64,000 nucleotides of DNA from Betaproteobacteria bacterium (GTDB taxonomy: Bacteria > Pseudomonadota > Gammaproteobacteria > Burkholderiales > JAEUOS01): the NCBI GenBank assembly GCA_028292405.1, contig JAQGMJ010000040.1, positions 1-64,000 on the forward strand, given 5' to 3'. The position numbers and the translations under genes are program-made. This document shows, in pieces, positions 10,301-17,804 of the stretch; position 1 is the stretch's first letter, and each line of letters opens with the position of its first letter. The notes beneath the pieces are model-generated. The model did no database searches, was not told where the DNA came from, and saw only the letters and a program-made list of their open reading frames with translations.

Positions 10301-13116
10301 AAGCCAGCATCTGGGTATCCGGCGGCGCCGACTGGTGGTTCGGCGGCGAAGACATGGACCGGATGGACGTGCTGCCGGAGAAGAAGAGCTACAAGGCCGG
10401 CGAGACCGCGCGCTTCCAGGTGCGCATGCCCTTCCGCCAGGCCACTGCCTGGGTGTCGATCGAGCGCGAAGGCGTGATCGAGTCGCGCGTGATTGCGCTG
10501 TCGGGCAAGGACCCGGTGATCGAGGTGCCGATCAAGGGCGAGTACGCGCCCAACGTTTTTGTTTCGGTGCTGGCGGTGCGCGGCCGGGTGCGCGACGTGC
10601 CCTGGTACTCCTTTTTCGTCTGGGGCTGGAAAGCGCCGGTCGACTGGTGGAACGAGCGCCAGGAGTGGGTGGAGGTGTACAACAAGGGCGAGCCGACCGC
10701 GCTGGTCGACCTGGCGCGGCCCGCCTTCAAGATGGGCTTGAGCGAGATCAGCGTCGGCAACCAGGCCTTCGAACTGAAGGTGGGCGTGAGCGCGGACAAG
10801 CCGGTGTACCAGACCCGCGATACCGCCAAGGTGCGCATCGAGGTGAAAACCTCCGATGGCAAGCCCGCGCCCAAGGGTACGGAAGTGGCGGTGGCCGCGG
10901 TCGATAGGACCTTGCTCGAGCTGATGCCCAACACGAGCTGGGATGCGTTATCCAATATCCTCAAGCGCCGTTCCTATTATGTCAACACCGCCACTGCGCA
11001 AATGCAGGTGGTGGGCCGGCGCCACTTCGGCAAGAAGGCTTTGCCGCCGGGCGGCGGCGGCGGGCGGGCGGTGACGCGCGAGTTGTTCGACACCCTCCTC
11101 GTATGGCTGCCCAGCGTGCAGGTGGGCGCCGACGGCACCGCGATCGTTGATGTACCGCTGAACGACTCGCTCACCAGCTTCACCATCGCCGCGGTGGCCG
11201 ACGCCAACGGCAACCTGTTCGGCACCGGGCAGACGCAAATACGCGCCACCAAGGATTTGCAGATCATCCCCGGCCTGCCGCCGCTGGTGCGCGAGGGCGA
11301 TACCTTCCGCGCCGGCGTGACCGTGCGCAACACCACCACGCGGGCAATGAAGGTCAACGCCACGGCCGCCACCCAGGGCCTGGCAGCGCAACCGGCGCTG
11401 CAGACGGTGAACCTGGCGCCGGGCGCGGCGCAGGAGATTTACTGGAACACCACCGTGCCCGATGGCGCAACGCGCATCGACTGGCAGATCGAGGTCGCCG
11501 AGCAGGGCGTCGCCAAGCCAGCGAAGGACGCGATGAAGACCTCGCAAAAGGTGGTGCCTGCCGTGCCGGTGACGGTGCAGCAGGCAACCCTCACGCAGAT
11601 CGACAAGAGCTTCAGCGTGCAGGTGACGGCGCCGAAGGATGCATTGCCCGGCAGGGGTGGGTTGGCAATAGCCTTGCAAGCGAAGATCGGCACCGTGCCC
11701 GAAGGCGTGCGGCGCTACTTCGAGGAGTATCCCTTCATCTGCCTGGAGCAAAAAACCTCCAAGTCGATCGGCCTGCGCGACCGCGATTTGTGGAAGGGCG
11801 TTGCCTCCGCATTGCCCAACTACCTGGATGAGGACGGCCTGGCCGCCTATTTCCCCGGCAGCCGCGGCAGCGACATCCTTACTTCGTATGTGCTGGCAGT
11901 GACAGACGAAGCGAAGTTCGACTTGCCCGATGCCGCGCGCGATACGATGGAAACCGCGCTGGCCAAGTTCGTCGAAGGCAAGATCACGCGCGACTTCTGG
12001 GCGCCGCGCAAGGACCTGGACCAGCGCAAGCTGGCCGCCATCGAGGCGCTGGCGCGGCGCGGCCACGCCAAGGCGGCGATGCTGCAGTCCATCACCATCC
12101 AGCCGAACCTCTGGCCGACCTCCAGCGTAATTGACTGGCTGTCCATCCTGCAGCGCGTGGAAGATATTCGCGGTCGCGACAAGCTGATGATGGAAGCCGA
12201 GCAGGTGCTGCGCTCGCGCCTCTCCCTGCAAGGGACCAAGCTGGTGTTCTCCACCGAGAATGACGACTACTGGTGGTGGCTGATGGTCGGTGGTGACGTC
12301 AACGCGGCACGCCTGATCGCCACTGTGGCGGATCGTCCGGGCTGGAAAGAAGACCTGCCGCGCCTGGTCAGCGGCCTGATCGGGCGCCAGGGTCGCACCG
12401 GCGCGTGGAACACCACCACCGCCAACCTGTGGGCAGGCCTGGCGCTGGAGAAGTTTTCGGCACGCTTCGAGATCGACCGCGTGGCGGGCACCACCCGCGC
12501 CGGCCTTGACCAAAACGGGTCGACCGATCCGGTTCAGACTTTTTCCTGGGCTGCGGCGCCGGGCGGCAAGGTGGCGCTGCCCTGGCCGACGGCGGCAAAT
12601 GGTGCGGTGAAGATCTGGCACGAAGGCTCGGGCAAACCCTGGGCAACGATCCAGAGCCTGGCGGCGATTCCGCTCAAGGCTCCGGACTTCGCCGGCTACG
12701 CGATCGAAAAAAGCATCAGCGCTGTGCAGCAAAAGACGCCGGGCACCTACACCCGCGGCGATATCCTGCGCATCAGCCTGACGGTCAAGGCAAGCGCCGA
12801 CATGACCTGGGTGGCGGTGACCGACCCGGTTCCCGGCGGCTCCACCGTGCTCGGCTCCGGCCTGGCGCGCGAAAGCGACCTGGCCCAGCGCGGCGAGCGC
12901 AAGAGCGGCGACGCCTGGCCGGCCTATGAAGAGCGCAGCTTCGAAGGCTATCGCGCCTATTACGAGTACGCGCCCAAGGGCACCTGGAAGGTGGAGTACA
13001 CCGTCCGCCTGAACCAGGACGGCGACTTCTCGCTGCCGCCGACGCGGGTGGAGGCGATGTACGCGCCGGAAATGTTCGGCGCCCTGCCGAACGCGCGCAT
13101 GAAGGTGGCGCCGTGA
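7324..13116 (+). CDS. Bacterial alpha-2-macroglobulin with thioester motif
   Basis: This very large 1930-aa periplasmic protein has a signal peptide (LSTFGLALAAGFVSFSSLAA). It carries the bacterial alpha-2-macroglobulin layout: N-terminal macroglobulin-like beta domains, a segment LVWLPSVQVGADGTAIVDVP near residue 1260, and a thioester domain with Cys1473-Leu-Glu-Gln1476 in YPFICLEQKTSKSI. The C-terminus holds the usual receptor-like domain (PKGTWKVEYTVR). Such proteins trap proteases covalently and are thought to protect the periplasm. It is longer than E. coli YfhM (about 1650 aa) and, unlike YfhM, has no lipobox cysteine, so it is probably soluble rather than lipid-anchored. It overlaps pbpC by four bases, the classic pairing. 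Confidence 0.93.
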   Translation: MSAKKFLRGLSTFGLALAAGFVSFSSLAATVQTFSPQGEIRTVRQVAARFSESMVKFGDKDAPHPFAIACGEPGRGRWVDDRNWVYDFERDLPPGIRCSFKLKPEAKPLAGGSMTGKGEFIFSTGGPAVLSTQPYLGASSIDEDQAFLLHLNGPAYLPSVRQNAYCVAEGVGERIGIDLIEGAPRTALLKALRREKEDDDKLVIVKCRQRLPSGANVTVVWAKGIQTANADVNARVAVSKDQPLKYQVRPEFKVSFTCVRDNAQSACSPYQPLRLEFTGNVARDIADGIRLKGGGNTYKPTWTKEDTDAIVQAVNFKPPFAEATEFTIELPSKFTDDLGRNAANASIFPLKTRTGEGTPLVKFSANFGIIERSQPLLPVTLRNVEPQVKALMLKPMAEPRAARVSDLTVAEDAAIINWISILRRADNTEYDSREKSLMQDEPAAQKRTLPKPNGAKAFEVIGIPLDKPGFHVVEVESDALGAALLGKKKPMYVRASALVTNLAVHLKMGRETGAIWVSTLDGGKPAPGAEVRLYDCNAKLAWKGKTDANGVAAMNVGADMAPNCKDSDFQIWYAAARLGDDMSFALSDWNRGIESWRFNVSQGYGDSAAFAAHTVFDRMLLRANETVSMKHFLRMETQGGLKLPAKGPLPAQVLLTHLGSGQEYTLPVSFNNRGVALTTWKVPADAKLGQYNVTLLWNAKTAKGPNRGDGGDGDDGEEAGRRVDSGSFRVAEFRLPVMVGSVSGPAASQVRPKEVPLSVQLSYASGGPAAGQELKMSAVLRKRAVNFPAYEQFTFGVRDSEGGDQDLNGGEAAADTSTANSGDKLVADKNLVKLDPKGVAQYMVKSLPAIDQPREIVAEGSYRDPNGEEQTLRASVALWPSAVVAGLKTEGWARVKKKANVTLLAVDTTGKPAANVSMELGGSLKITTSHRRRTVGGFYAYENKDETKSLGTLCSGKTDARGYLHCEVLVDESGEILLSAKAKDGGGNLSEAQASIWVSGGADWWFGGEDMDRMDVLPEKKSYKAGETARFQVRMPFRQATAWVSIEREGVIESRVIALSGKDPVIEVPIKGEYAPNVFVSVLAVRGRVRDVPWYSFFVWGWKAPVDWWNERQEWVEVYNKGEPTALVDLARPAFKMGLSEISVGNQAFELKVGVSADKPVYQTRDTAKVRIEVKTSDGKPAPKGTEVAVAAVDRTLLELMPNTSWDALSNILKRRSYYVNTATAQMQVVGRRHFGKKALPPGGGGGRAVTRELFDTLLVWLPSVQVGADGTAIVDVPLNDSLTSFTIAAVADANGNLFGTGQTQIRATKDLQIIPGLPPLVREGDTFRAGVTVRNTTTRAMKVNATAATQGLAAQPALQTVNLAPGAAQEIYWNTTVPDGATRIDWQIEVAEQGVAKPAKDAMKTSQKVVPAVPVTVQQATLTQIDKSFSVQVTAPKDALPGRGGLAIALQAKIGTVPEGVRRYFEEYPFICLEQKTSKSIGLRDRDLWKGVASALPNYLDEDGLAAYFPGSRGSDILTSYVLAVTDEAKFDLPDAARDTMETALAKFVEGKITRDFWAPRKDLDQRKLAAIEALARRGHAKAAMLQSITIQPNLWPTSSVIDWLSILQRVEDIRGRDKLMMEAEQVLRSRLSLQGTKLVFSTENDDYWWWLMVGGDVNAARLIATVADRPGWKEDLPRLVSGLIGRQGRTGAWNTTTANLWAGLALEKFSARFEIDRVAGTTRAGLDQNGSTDPVQTFSWAAAPGGKVALPWPTAANGAVKIWHEGSGKPWATIQSLAAIPLKAPDFAGYAIEKSISAVQQKTPGTYTRGDILRISLTVKASADMTWVAVTDPVPGGSTVLGSGLARESDLAQRGERKSGDAWPAYEERSFEGYRAYYEYAPKGTWKVEYTVRLNQDGDFSLPPTRVEAMYAPEMFGALPNARMKVAP

Positions 13117-15302
13117 AACTGAAACCCCTCGCGCTCGCCATGCTGCTCGCCGCCTGCGTGGCGGCGGCGCCGGCACGCGCGGCCGACCCGCCGGGGTATC
13201 AGCAGGTACGCAAGGCTTATGTGCCTTCGGATGCCTGGCTGACGGATCGCCATGGCGACGTGATCGACTCGCTGCGCCTGGACAAGGCGACCCGGCGCCT
13301 GGCCTGGACTTCGCTCGACGACATTTCGCCGGCGCTGAAGCTCGCGCTGATCAAGTCCGAAGACCAGCGCTTTTACGATCATGACGGTATCGACTGGCAG
13401 GCGGTGTTTGGCTCGCTCGGCAGCAATGCGCGCGGGCGCCAGCGCGGCGCCTCCACCATCACCATGCAACTGGCGGGGCTGCTCGATCCCGATCTCAAGC
13501 GTAGCGAGGGCGGGCGCACGTGGCTGCAAAAAATCTCGCAAGCGCGCGCCGCATTGGCGATCGAAAAGCAATGGACCAAGGCGCAAATTCTCGAGGCCTA
13601 TCTCAACCTCGTGCCGTTCCGCGGTGAGTTGCAGGGCGTCAGCGCCTTGTCGTGGAACCTGTTCGGTAAAAGCCCGGCGGGCCTGGATGCGAATGAATCG
13701 GCGCTTGCCGCCGCGCTGCTGCGCGGGCCGAACGCCACGCAGAAAAAGATTGCCGAGCGCGCCTGCCTGCTGGTCCCGGCCGGCGATTGCGAGCGCCTGA
13801 AGACGCGCATGATCACCGTATTCACCGGCGTCGAAGCGCGCCGCCCGGAAAAAAGCCTGGCGCCGCACCTGGCTGTGCGCCTGCTCAAGCGCCCCGGCGA
13901 AAAGGTGCAAAGCACCCTGGATGCGCGAATGCAAAAATTCGCCCGAGATGCGCTGCATGCGCGCCTGATGGAACTGACCGGGCGCAACGTGGAAGACGGC
14001 GCGGTGGTGGTGCTGGACAACGCCACCGGCGAAGTGCTGGTGTGGGTCGGCTCCTCCGGCGACCTGTCGCAGGCGGCGCAGGTCGATCACGTGGTCGCGC
14101 CACGCCAGGCCGGCTCTACACTAAAACCCTTTCTTTACGCCAAGGCAATCGAGCAAAAGCGCCTCACCGCCGCTTCGGTGCTGGACGATTCGCCGGCGCA
14201 AATCCGCACCGACACCGGCCTCTACATTCCACGCGACTACGCCAAGAGCTATCGCGGCCCGGTGAGCGTGCGCCAGGCGCTGGGCGGCTCGCTCAACGTG
14301 CCTGCGGTGCGCACCCTGGTGATCCTGGGCACCGACAATTTCGCCGCCACCCTGCGCGACTTCGGCCTCTCCACCATCACCCGCGACGGCGACTACTACG
14401 GCTACAGCCTGGCACTGGGCAGCGCCGAAGTGACCCTGCTCGACCTCACCAACGCCTACCGCGCGCTGGCCAATGGCGGCCTCGTCAGCGCTACGCGCAC
14501 CACGCCGGCCGACCCGCGCGCCAAGGCGCCGCCGCCGCAACGCGCGGTCAGCCCGGCCGCCGCCTTCATCGTCGGCGACATGATGGCCGACAACACCGCG
14601 CGCGCGCTTGCCTTCGGCTTTGCCAGCCCGCTGCAAACCCGCAGCTGGAGCGCGGTGAAAACCGGCACCAGCAAGGACATGCGCGACAACTGGGCGCTGG
14701 GTTTTTCCAGCCGCTACACGGTGGGTGTGTGGGTCGGTAACTCCGGCGGTGAGCCGATGCACGACGTCTCCGGCGTCTCCGGCGCCGCGCCGCTGTGGCA
14801 CGACGTGATGCAGGAGCTGCACAAGCGCAACGCCGGCCGCGAGCCGGTCGCGCCCGCCGGTGTGGTGGCGCAAGCGATCCGCTATGCCCCGGCGATCGAG
14901 CCGCCGCGCAATGAATATTTCGTCGCCGGTACCGAGCGCCAGGTGGTCGAACTCGCGGGGCAGAACGCGGACGCGGCGACGCTGGCGCCGCGCATCGTCT
15001 ACCCGGTGGCCGGCACCATCGTCGCGCTCGACCCGGATATTCCCTTCGATCGCCAGCGCATGTCGTTCAGCGCCACCCCGGCGCGCGGCGATGCGCATTG
15101 GGAGCTGGACGGCGCCAGGCTCGGCGCGTTGTCGCATGCATCGAGCTGGTTTCCGATGCCGGGGCGGCACCGTTTGCGCATTGTCGACGTCAAGGGGGCC
15201 GCGTTGGATGAAGTGGCTTTCGAAGTGCGCGGCGCGATGGTCAAGCCGGGCAAGGATGGTTTGCTGAAAACGAATTGGCCGTCCGGCGCCGTGCGCAAAT
15301 AA
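13113..15302 (+). CDS. pbpC: Penicillin-binding protein 1C
   Basis: This 729-aa bifunctional peptidoglycan synthase starts at a GTG that overlaps the alpha-2-macroglobulin stop. After a signal or anchor (LALAMLLAACVAAAPARA) comes the GT51 glycosyltransferase domain with EDQRFYDHDGIDW and RGASTITMQLA. The transpeptidase domain follows, with Ser335-Thr-Leu-Lys338 (SxxK), a GSLN box and Lys516-Thr-Gly518 (KTGTS). A C-terminal domain of about 100 residues matches the position of the PBP1C-specific C-terminal module. The coupling with the upstream gene supports the common idea that PBP1C repairs the wall where the macroglobulin traps invading proteases. Confidence 0.95.
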   Translation: MKLKPLALAMLLAACVAAAPARAADPPGYQQVRKAYVPSDAWLTDRHGDVIDSLRLDKATRRLAWTSLDDISPALKLALIKSEDQRFYDHDGIDWQAVFGSLGSNARGRQRGASTITMQLAGLLDPDLKRSEGGRTWLQKISQARAALAIEKQWTKAQILEAYLNLVPFRGELQGVSALSWNLFGKSPAGLDANESALAAALLRGPNATQKKIAERACLLVPAGDCERLKTRMITVFTGVEARRPEKSLAPHLAVRLLKRPGEKVQSTLDARMQKFARDALHARLMELTGRNVEDGAVVVLDNATGEVLVWVGSSGDLSQAAQVDHVVAPRQAGSTLKPFLYAKAIEQKRLTAASVLDDSPAQIRTDTGLYIPRDYAKSYRGPVSVRQALGGSLNVPAVRTLVILGTDNFAATLRDFGLSTITRDGDYYGYSLALGSAEVTLLDLTNAYRALANGGLVSATRTTPADPRAKAPPPQRAVSPAAAFIVGDMMADNTARALAFGFASPLQTRSWSAVKTGTSKDMRDNWALGFSSRYTVGVWVGNSGGEPMHDVSGVSGAAPLWHDVMQELHKRNAGREPVAPAGVVAQAIRYAPAIEPPRNEYFVAGTERQVVELAGQNADAATLAPRIVYPVAGTIVALDPDIPFDRQRMSFSATPARGDAHWELDGARLGALSHASSWFPMPGRHRLRIVDVKGAALDEVAFEVRGAMVKPGKDGLLKTNWPSGAVRK

Positions 15303-15304
15303 TC

Positions 15305-15934
15305 ATGCGTGGCGCGCTGTTCGTATTGTTGTTGATGTTTCTCTGCGCCGCGCGGGCACAGTCACCGTCTACGGCCGCCAAACCTGCGGAGCCCGGCACG
15401 CTCACGATCATTTGCAATCCCGTGCTATCGGAGTTGCGCATCTTCGATGCTGCCTATGCCCCGGCAATGCCGCCACGGCCGGGCGACAGGGTCAGTCGGA
15501 CTGATTGGTACGGGCTGGTTATCTACGAAAAGCACGAGACTGCGGGCTTTGCCCTGCGCGCGGGCAGCAGGAAAAAACGCCATACCTGCGGCCCCTGGCG
15601 CCTGGTGGTGGCTGAAGGTTTTTACAGCGCCAGCCCGGGCGGACGCAGCGGCATATTTACCTTTCCGGACCTGACCGTTTACGCAGGCGCACAGGAGATA
15701 TTGCGCACCCAGCTCGACGCGGGCGACGAGACCACTGATACCTCGTCCGAATGCAGCGACATGAGCAACTGCCCGCATACGCTGATCCTGCGGCTTTGCC
15801 CGGCGCCGCCGCGTGAACAGGACGGTGGCGCCTGTGCAAAGGTACGGAATGCGGAAGGGAGCCGCTTGTTCGTGGAGCGGCGCTGGTTCGATGAAGAAAA
15901 GAAAGAACGCCGGCGCATCGATGAACCGCAATAG
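15305..15934 (+). CDS. Hypothetical secreted protein
   Basis: This 209-aa protein of unknown function starts two bases after the pbpC stop and is probably part of the same transcript. I chose ATG 15305 because MRGALFVLLLMFLCAARAQS is a clean signal peptide; the longer track start adds a basic stretch inside pbpC. Four cysteines in the mature part (for example CGPWR, SECSDMSNCPH, LRLCPAPP) suggest disulfides in the periplasm. The C-terminus is highly charged (RWFDEEKKERRR). I recognise no family. Its position suggests a role linked to the macroglobulin/PBP1C pair. Confidence 0.65.
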   Translation: MRGALFVLLLMFLCAARAQSPSTAAKPAEPGTLTIICNPVLSELRIFDAAYAPAMPPRPGDRVSRTDWYGLVIYEKHETAGFALRAGSRKKRHTCGPWRLVVAEGFYSASPGGRSGIFTFPDLTVYAGAQEILRTQLDAGDETTDTSSECSDMSNCPHTLILRLCPAPPREQDGGACAKVRNAEGSRLFVERRWFDEEKKERRRIDEPQ

Positions 15935-16002
15935 GATTATTGCGGTCTTCGCACCCTGGATATTCATCGCTCTCCCTGCTGGCGTGGCTTCGCCCGATGG
16001 GC

Positions 16003-16008
16003 TATAAT
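16003..16008 (+). promoter_or_regulatory. Possible -10 element (TATAAT) upstream of the 2OG oxygenase gene
   Basis: A perfect TATAAT hexamer lies 88 bases before the oxygenase ATG, in the only intergenic space available. No good -35 hexamer stands at the right distance, so this is a weak prediction. Confidence 0.35.
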
Positions 16009-16061
16009 TTTTTCGACCTTACGCGCGCCTGCCGTTCGCCCAAAATCCTTGCGGCGGCGTT

Positions 16062-16100
16062 ATGTTCATCAAGCAACAAAAGCAAAAGCAATTGCAATGA
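16062..16100 (+). CDS. Possible 12-codon leader ORF overlapping the next start
   Basis: A short frame, ATG to TGA, encodes a Lys/Gln-rich peptide (MFIKQQKQKQLQ). Its TGA overlaps the ATG of the 2OG oxygenase in an ATGA. The oxygenase start has no evident Shine-Dalgarno sequence, so translational coupling to this minicistron is conceivable. The minicistron itself also lacks a clear ribosome binding site. Chance is a fair alternative. Confidence 0.2.
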   Translation: MFIKQQKQKQLQ

Positions 16101-16759
16101 ACTTGGCTTATTTGTTTCCACGCCGCATGGAAAAGGCGGCCGACGGTAATGTCGTTCTCGATTGGGAAGGGCAGTTCCCCTTCGGGGCGCCGTGGTCCGG
16201 GCAGCACAACGACGCCCTCTCCTATCCGCGAGTGCTGCCGGATTGCCTGTCGGCACGGGAGTGCGCCGACATCGTGGCGCTGGGGGAGCGGCGCCTGATT
16301 TCCTCGGCCTCGGTCGAGGGGCGCAGCGACTTGCAGTCGCGCGACTACCGTGTCGGCAACATTTCCTGGATCGAGCCCGCCGAAGACAGCTACTGGCTGT
16401 ACCACCGCCTGGGCATGCTGTTCAGCTACTTGAACGAGGCCTACAGCTTTGAGCTGGTCGGCCTGGGCGAATCATTGCAGTACACCAGTTACGGACCCGG
16501 TCAGTTCTTCAATTGGCACATCGACAATGGCGCGGGCGGGGCGTCGCTGCGCAAACTCTCCATGACCATCCAGTTAAGCGAGCCCGCCGGGTACACGGGC
16601 GGCGAACTGGAGTTTCACGGCGTAAGCGAGATGCCGGGTGCGCGCGGCCAAGGCAGCGCAATATGTTTTCCTTCGTTCCTGGCGCACCGTGTCAGTCCGA
16701 TGCAGCACGGCCTGCGCCGCTCGCTGGTGGCTTGGGCCTACGGTCCGGCTTATCGCTAG
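16097..16759 (+). CDS. 2OG-Fe(II) oxygenase (prolyl-4-hydroxylase/PKHD-like)
   Basis: This 220-aa protein has the double-stranded beta-helix iron site His141-x-Asp143 (NWHIDNG) and distal His197, followed by the 2-oxoglutarate-binding arginine region (HGLRRSLVAW). The GGELEFHG segment is typical of the prolyl 4-hydroxylase-like fold. I chose ATG 16097 (MNLAYLFPRR) rather than the longer TTG start in the track. The family hydroxylates proteins or small molecules; the substrate is unknown. It probably stands alone: the upstream hypothetical ends about 160 bases earlier and the downstream gene is on the other strand. Confidence 0.85.
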   Translation: MNLAYLFPRRMEKAADGNVVLDWEGQFPFGAPWSGQHNDALSYPRVLPDCLSARECADIVALGERRLISSASVEGRSDLQSRDYRVGNISWIEPAEDSYWLYHRLGMLFSYLNEAYSFELVGLGESLQYTSYGPGQFFNWHIDNGAGGASLRKLSMTIQLSEPAGYTGGELEFHGVSEMPGARGQGSAICFPSFLAHRVSPMQHGLRRSLVAWAYGPAYR

Positions 16760-16774
16760 AGGCCTCGGGCCGGG

Positions 16775-17740
16775 CTACTCTGCCCTGGCGCCGGAGATTT
16801 TCACCGCTTTGGCATTGCGCGGAATCTCGGCGGCAATCACCGCGCTGAATTCCTCCGGCGTATTGGCCACCAGTTCGAATCCCTTGGCCGCGACTTCCTT
16901 TTGGGCGAACTCGGGATCGGTGATCGCGGCCTTGAACTCGTCGTGCAGTCTGGAGACGATCTCGCGCGGCGTGCCGGCCGGCGCGAACACGCCGAACCAG
17001 GTGCTGGCCGGGACTTCGGCGTAGCCCAGCTCGGCGAAGGTCGGCACCTCGGGCAGCAGGACGAGGCGGTTCCGGCCGCCGATGGCCAGCGCGCGCAGGC
17101 GGCCGCTTTTGATCAGAGCCATCGAGGACGCGGCGCCGGAAAAAGTCATCTGCACTTCATCGGCCAGCACCGCCGGCACCGCCTGGGTCAGGCCCTTGTA
17201 GGGCACGTGGGTGATGGCGCTGCCGGTGAGGTTTTTCAGGATCTCCATCGCCAGGTGAGGCGGGGTGCCGCTGCCGTAGGAAGCATAGTTGAGCTTGCCC
17301 GGGTGGGCCTTTGCGTAGGCGATCAGTTCCTTCAGGCTGTTCGCCGGCACATTCGGGCCCACGATCAGCATCTGGTTCAGCAGCACCAGCTGGGTGACGG
17401 GGGCGAAGTCCTTCACCGGGTCATACGGCAGCTTGCTGTAGAGCGACTGGTTCAGGGTGATGGTGGTGTCGGCGGTGATCATCAGGGTATAGCCGTCAGG
17501 TGCGGACTTGGCCACGGCATCGGCGCCGATGATAGTGCCGGCGCCGGGGCGGTTGTCGATCACCGCCGATTGGCCGAGACGGCGGCCGATGCGCTCGCCG
17601 AGCTGGCGTGCCAGTACGTCCAGACCGCCGCCGGCGGGGTAGGGGACGATGACGTGCAGCGGCTTGTTGGGGTAAGCCTGCGCGCCGGCGAGCGAGGGCA
17701 GGGCAAGCAACAGGGCGAGGGCGATTTTCAGGCGGGGCAT
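16775..17740 (-). CDS. Bug/TctC-family periplasmic substrate-binding protein
   Basis: This is the second orphan Bug receptor in the window. The mature protein starts YPNKPLHVIVPYPAGGGLDV, the family hallmark, after a signal peptide (KIALALLLALPSLAGAQA). I chose the start at 17740 (MPRLKI) because the longer track ORF adds 19 residues in front of a complete signal peptide; the protein is then 321 aa. Later motifs VPYKGLTQAVPAVL and the FAPAGTP segment also fit. No tripartite transporter membrane genes are adjacent, and the ligand is unknown. It shares only family-level similarity with the 6060-7049 protein by eye, so recent duplication is unlikely. Confidence 0.92.
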   Translation of the reverse strand: MPRLKIALALLLALPSLAGAQAYPNKPLHVIVPYPAGGGLDVLARQLGERIGRRLGQSAVIDNRPGAGTIIGADAVAKSAPDGYTLMITADTTITLNQSLYSKLPYDPVKDFAPVTQLVLLNQMLIVGPNVPANSLKELIAYAKAHPGKLNYASYGSGTPPHLAMEILKNLTGSAITHVPYKGLTQAVPAVLADEVQMTFSGAASSMALIKSGRLRALAIGGRNRLVLLPEVPTFAELGYAEVPASTWFGVFAPAGTPREIVSRLHDEFKAAITDPEFAQKEVAAKGFELVANTPEEFSAVIAAEIPRNAKAVKISGARAE

Positions 17741-17804
17741 GGCGGCGGGCGTGGTTTGGTTGCCCGACATTGTCGTCGCTTGGCGCCGGCCTGCCAACTG
17801 GGAG

